Origin: Nitrospira sp.
GTDB taxonomy: Bacteria > Nitrospirota > Nitrospiria > Nitrospirales > Nitrospiraceae
NCBI GenBank assembly: GCA_022226935.1
Contig: CP092081.1
Coordinates: forward strand, 2,071,340-2,103,989
Direction of reading: 5' to 3'
Length of the DNA stretch: 32,650 nt
In this document: piece by piece, positions 29,156-32,650 of the stretch
How positions within the stretch are numbered: position 1 is the first letter of the stretch
Layout: each line of letters starts with the position of its first letter
Program-made: the position numbers and the translations under genes
Notes under the pieces: generated by a model
What the model was told of the DNA's origin: nothing
The model's input: only the letters and a program-made list of their open reading frames with translations
Database searches by the model: none

Positions 29156-30493
29156 ATGGCAAACGGCATCGCACAGATCAGACGCTCGGTCCTCACGCTC
29201 GCGCTTCCCGTCACCGTCAGCAGCCTGTTACAACGGGCTGAAGGCATCGTCGCCGTCTTCCTGGTAGGAGGATTGGGCGCCGTCCCGATTGCGGCCGTCG
29301 GCCTCGGCCAGTTGTTGGCCTTTATCGCGACGACCCTGGTGTCCGGTCTTTCGGTAGGCTCTAATGTCGTCATGGCGCAATTGTGGGGCGCCCGCCGCTA
29401 CGACGATGCCGGCCAGGCCGCGCGCCATTTCCTCGGACTGTCCATCCTGATCTCGCTCGGCCTCTTGACGTTCGGCCTCCTCATGAATCGGTTGGCGATG
29501 GAATTGTTGGGGGCGCAAGCAGACGTGATCCACCTGGCGCTTCCGTACTCGAGCCTGATCTTCCTGCTCATTCCGTTTACGATCCTGCTGCAGGTTCTTT
29601 CATCGATCCTTCAAGGCACAGGCGACACCAAAACACCGATGTATGCGATGATCGTCGTGAATTTCCTCCACATCGTGATCGCTTTTCCCCTCATCTATGG
29701 TCGCTGGGGGATGCCGGAACTGGGCGTCAACGGCGCGGCCATTGCGGTCGGCATCGCAGAAGCGACCGGATGTGTCTACCTGCTGTTCTGTTGCCGGGCG
29801 ATGCTCCGCCCCTTCCACCGGCTTCGATTCGATTTGATTCGCACCATTTGGCGCGTGGGAGCGCCGGTCTCGGGTGAACGCATCGTGCAGCAAGCAGGTA
29901 TCCTGCTGTACACGAAGATCGTGTTGATGTACGGCACCGTCGCTTACGCAGCCCACCAAGTCGGGTTATCGATCGAGTCGCTCTCGTTTCTTCCCGGTTA
30001 TGGCTTCGCCATCGCCGCAGCCACGATGGTGGGCCAGAGCATTGGGGCGGGCAAATATACGAGGGCCAAACTCGAGAATTGGGAAGCGAACCGGTTGGCG
30101 GCCTACATGATGTCGGCCATGGGAGTGATCTTCTTCTTTTTTCCCTATGCTTTGCTCCGCGCCTTCACCAGCGATGAGGCCGTCATCGAACTCGGCACGC
30201 TGTTTTTGAAAATCGTGGCCCTGCTGCAGATTCCGCTCGCGCTCACCATGGTGGTGGCCGGCTCGCTGCGCGGAGCGGGTGACACCCGTTTCATCATGAT
30301 CGCCACGATGATCGGCATGTGGGGCGTCCGTATTCCCATTGCCGTGCTGGTCGGTTATTGGTTGAACTTGGGAGTGTTCTACGTGTGGCTGGCGATGATT
30401 GCCGACTGGACGTTGCGTATGGCGTTGATGCTCTGGCGGTATCGCTCTGAACGGTGGAGGAGCATCCAGGTGCTCCGGTCAAGCCCCACCTGA
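29156..30493 (+). CDS. MATE-family multidrug/metabolite exporter
   Basis: The 445 residues are strongly hydrophobic, with about twelve membrane helices in two homologous halves. LPVTVSSLLQRAEGIVAVFLVG opens the first half and GAPVSGERIVQQAGILLYTKI the second, as in MatE/DinF-type cation-coupled antiporters. GTGDTKTPMYAMI and GAGDTRFIMIATM are the matching loops of the two halves. The substrate cannot be read from sequence. It lies divergent from the nuclease-like gene and convergent with the reductase gene. A link with the NRPS product is possible only by location, and a tRNA and the DUF2779 gene intervene. Confidence 0.92.
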   Translation: MANGIAQIRRSVLTLALPVTVSSLLQRAEGIVAVFLVGGLGAVPIAAVGLGQLLAFIATTLVSGLSVGSNVVMAQLWGARRYDDAGQAARHFLGLSILISLGLLTFGLLMNRLAMELLGAQADVIHLALPYSSLIFLLIPFTILLQVLSSILQGTGDTKTPMYAMIVVNFLHIVIAFPLIYGRWGMPELGVNGAAIAVGIAEATGCVYLLFCCRAMLRPFHRLRFDLIRTIWRVGAPVSGERIVQQAGILLYTKIVLMYGTVAYAAHQVGLSIESLSFLPGYGFAIAAATMVGQSIGAGKYTRAKLENWEANRLAAYMMSAMGVIFFFFPYALLRAFTSDEAVIELGTLFLKIVALLQIPLALTMVVAGSLRGAGDTRFIMIATMIGMWGVRIPIAVLVGYWLNLGVFYVWLAMIADWTLRMALMLWRYRSERWRSIQVLRSSPT

Positions 30494-30504
30494 GAGACTC
30501 ATTC

Positions 30505-31866
30505 CTACCCGTCGACCGCACATTCCGGCGGTCGGACGGCCGGCCGCGTATCCTTTCCCGATCCGGCCCGCACTTCGATGCGCCCCACCGCCTTCACGTT
30601 CGCGCAGAGATCACCCAACCCGGGCGTCACCAGGCGATAGGGGCCGCCCTTACCGTCCGGAAGCGGCTGCCCATCCAGTTCATACAGAAGCAGCCCGAAG
30701 TCCCGCGCCTGTTGTAACGTGAGGGTCGCAGCATATTTGCCGTCGACGGAGTGAAAGGTCACATGGTCGGCATCCACCGCGAGGGCCGGGATCTCCAACA
30801 GGCCCTTCACACGGATGGCGCGGCCCCGCATGGACGGCATCACCTCACTGATATCGTCCACCCGTTGCTCCTGCGGCAATTGTCCCAGGGCGGTTCTGGT
30901 CAATGAAATCGGCTGCACGACGGCGCCATCGATACGGACTATGCCAGGTCCCGACAGTTCCTTTTCGGTAATGGTCTTCACCATCGCCGTCAGGGCTTCA
31001 TTCACCGGTGTAGGAATGCCCAATTCGCGTCCGACCCGCACGATGTAGCCGTTCAGGTAATCGATCTCCGTCGGGCGTTTGGCTTTCCAATCGTCATACA
31101 TCGACGTGTGGATGTCGCGCAGCTCTTGTGTCCATTTCACCACCTTCTCGGCCATGTCGGGCGCCAGCGGCACCTTTACCGCCGCGGACACCGCCGACAC
31201 TTCACCGACAATCTGCCGGATCACGCCGGCCATTTCCGGATGATCGAGCGCCTTCGCCACCTTGTCGTCGATCACTACCGTGAGTGGATTGAAGACACAA
31301 TTCCAGCACATCTTCTCCCATTTGCTTTTTCGGATGTCCTCGCTCAATTGGCAGGAAATCCCCGCCTGCTTGAAAATCTCGGCGATCTGGGAGACGCGCT
31401 CGCTCTGATGCCCCATCAGTTCCCCGATCGCGACCCCGCCGCGTTTGTAATGCTCAATGACGCCCGGCTCGATGATCTTCGAATAGATGAACGCCACCCC
31501 GCCGACCACGCAGTCGCGGTGCAGGCGGGCAATAATGCGGTCCTCGGTATCGATGCCGTTCTGCAGCGTGAGAATCACTGTGCGATCCGTCAGCACCGGT
31601 TCCAACTGCGTCATGACCTCGTCGAGGTCGTAGGCCTTCACGGCCAGGATGATGAGATCGGGTGTGGCAAGTTGCCGCGGATCGGAAGCGGCCGGCGGAT
31701 GGACGGTGAAGTTTCCCTTGGCGCTCTTGATCGTGAGACCGTTCCGCTTCACCGCGTCCAACGTGCGGGGCCGAAGAAGAAATGACACGTTGGGATTGTT
31801 CTTGGCGAGATGCGCTCCAAAGAACCCACCGACCGAACCAGCACCGACCACCATGATCTGCTTCAT
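30505..31866 (-). CDS. Ketopantoate-reductase-like protein with molybdopterin-oxidoreductase-like C-terminus
   Basis: The protein is 453 residues. The ATG is chosen because GAGG lies 6 nt upstream; a GTG 12 nt earlier is an alternative. The first ~300 residues match 2-dehydropantoate 2-reductase: GAGSVGGFFGAHLA (NADPH loop), ILAVKAYD, LQNGIDTED, and KWEKMCWNCVFNPLTVV with the catalytic Lys. The extra ~130 residues contain FHSVDGKYAATLTLQQARDF, YELDGQPLPDGKGGPYRLVTPG and VKAVGRIEV, which resemble the tail part of sulfite-oxidase/YedY-type (PF00174) domains. No cofactor-binding Cys is visible there, so it may be a binding module. The normal reductase makes pantoate for CoA. Whether this longer one does so is uncertain. 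Confidence 0.8.
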   Translation of the reverse strand: MKQIMVVGAGSVGGFFGAHLAKNNPNVSFLLRPRTLDAVKRNGLTIKSAKGNFTVHPPAASDPRQLATPDLIILAVKAYDLDEVMTQLEPVLTDRTVILTLQNGIDTEDRIIARLHRDCVVGGVAFIYSKIIEPGVIEHYKRGGVAIGELMGHQSERVSQIAEIFKQAGISCQLSEDIRKSKWEKMCWNCVFNPLTVVIDDKVAKALDHPEMAGVIRQIVGEVSAVSAAVKVPLAPDMAEKVVKWTQELRDIHTSMYDDWKAKRPTEIDYLNGYIVRVGRELGIPTPVNEALTAMVKTITEKELSGPGIVRIDGAVVQPISLTRTALGQLPQEQRVDDISEVMPSMRGRAIRVKGLLEIPALAVDADHVTFHSVDGKYAATLTLQQARDFGLLLYELDGQPLPDGKGGPYRLVTPGLGDLCANVKAVGRIEVRAGSGKDTRPAVRPPECAVDG

Positions 31867-31900
31867 CAGCGTCCTCACTCATTGCGTTCAAAAGACGTGT

Positions 31901-31908
31901 ACTATAGC
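31901..31908. promoter_or_regulatory. Candidate divergent -10 boxes (reductase and sirtuin)
   Basis: ACTATAGC reads as TATAGT on the minus strand, ~35 bp before the reductase start, and as TATAGC on the plus strand with TTGCGT 15 bases upstream. The -35 signals are weak on both strands. Confidence 0.3.
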
Positions 31909-31956
31909 ATGCAGCCGCGCACCTGAAACAGTGACCACACCGGGCGACCGACCTTC

Positions 31957-32650
31957 ATGGGAACCGGATCCACACTGGGCCTTGTGCGACACAAACTCTC
32001 GACCGCGCGGTCTGTCACCGTGCTGACCGGAGCGGGAATTTCCGCCGACAGCGGCGTGCCGACGTTTCGCGGCGCCGACGGACTGTGGCGGCAATACCGT
32101 GCGGAGGATCTCGCCACACCGGAAGCCTTCGCGCGTGACCCGCGACTGGTCTGGGAATGGTACAATTGGCGCCGAGAACTCATTGCCACCAAACGGCCGA
32201 ATCCCGCACACGAAGCAGTGGCCTCGATGGAGCAGCGGTTCGAGCGATTCTGGCTCATCACGCAAAACGTGGACGGGCTGCACCGGGATGCCGGATCCCG
32301 ACAACTCTCAGAGATCCACGGCAATATCTGGAAGATCCGCTGCACCCGATGCCGGGACATCGTCGAAAATCGGGACGTGCCCATCGCCATACTGCCCCTC
32401 TGCCAATCCTGCGGCGGACTGCTTCGGCCGCACATTGTCTGGTTCGGGGAATCACTCGCAGAAGAAGATCTGGAGAAAAGTGCCGCTGCGCTGCAGCGCA
32501 GCGATGTCTGCCTGATCGTCGGCACGTCCGGTCTGGTCTATCCGGCGGCGGGATTCGGCGCCCTCGCCAAGCAGGCGGGCGCGTTTATCGTGGAGATCAA
32601 TCTCGACTCGACACCGCACTCGAATCTGGCCGACGCGACCCTGCAAGGGC
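31957..32650 (+). CDS. Sir2-family NAD-dependent protein deacylase, SIRT5-like, 3' end outside window
   Basis: 231 residues are visible. The NAD motif GAGISADSGVPTFRG, then TQNVDGLH, and the catalytic His121 in EIHGNIW are all present. Zinc cysteines occur as CTRC (129, 132) and CQSC (149, 152), followed by PHIVWFGE and VGTSGLVYPAAGF. Tyr69 and Arg72 in WYNWRR occupy the YxxR position that in SIRT5/CobB-type enzymes selects negatively charged acyl groups such as succinyl and malonyl. So it probably removes acidic acyl marks from lysines as well as, or rather than, acetyl. It diverges from the reductase gene with 90 bp between starts. Confidence 0.93.
   Translation, partial: MGTGSTLGLVRHKLSTARSVTVLTGAGISADSGVPTFRGADGLWRQYRAEDLATPEAFARDPRLVWEWYNWRRELIATKRPNPAHEAVASMEQRFERFWLITQNVDGLHRDAGSRQLSEIHGNIWKIRCTRCRDIVENRDVPIAILPLCQSCGGLLRPHIVWFGESLAEEDLEKSAAALQRSDVCLIVGTSGLVYPAAGFGALAKQAGAFIVEINLDSTPHSNLADATLQG

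Overview
The window looks like chromosomal DNA from a Nitrospira-type bacterium (phylum Nitrospirota). This is inferred from the GC-rich coding style, the gene mix and a gap-filling inverted-repeat element of a kind I associate with Nitrospira. No marker gene proves it. There are 22 protein genes plus one tRNA, packed tightly. No gap without a gene exceeds 300 bases; the largest is the 280 bases between the NRPS start and the tRNA.

Region 1 (1-8568, all minus strand) reads as one export module. In transcription order it encodes a TolC-like outer-membrane lipoprotein, a periplasmic HlyD-type adaptor, a GAF-like/HlyD membrane adaptor, an M50 metallopeptidase fused to a HlyD arm, and then the start of a giant repeat protein. 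The giant protein has a LEPR-XLL-like N-terminus, a DUF4347 domain and cadherin-like repeats, and runs off the window. No ABC ATPase is present, so this is not an ordinary type I secretion operon.

Region 2 (8765-14924) holds housekeeping and small genes: a thioredoxin-fold protein (minus), then on the plus strand a short helical protein, two TPR proteins, a 66-residue protein, a GT-B glycosyltransferase, an ECF sigma factor overlapping its RskA-type membrane anti-sigma factor, and the tRNA adenosine deaminase TadA. A 127-bp inverted-repeat element sits just before the glycosyltransferase.

Region 3 (14921-26830, minus strand) is a compact lipopeptide cluster. A 3120-residue FAAL-PCP-C-A-PCP-C-A-PCP-TE synthetase is followed by a cyclic-peptide-type ABC exporter and an Sfp-type phosphopantetheinyl transferase. 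Loading, assembly, carrier activation and export are therefore all encoded together. The predicted product is an acylated dipeptide, X-Gly. The thioesterase has Cys where Ser is usual and seems to lack the usual His. A strong hairpin lies just upstream of the synthetase.

Region 4 (27111-32650) contains tRNA-Ser(CGA), a 44-residue membrane peptide, a DUF2779 nuclease-like Fe-S protein, a MATE exporter, a ketopantoate-reductase-like protein with an extra molybdopterin-oxidoreductase-like C-terminus, and the start of a SIRT5-like Sir2 deacylase that runs off the right edge.
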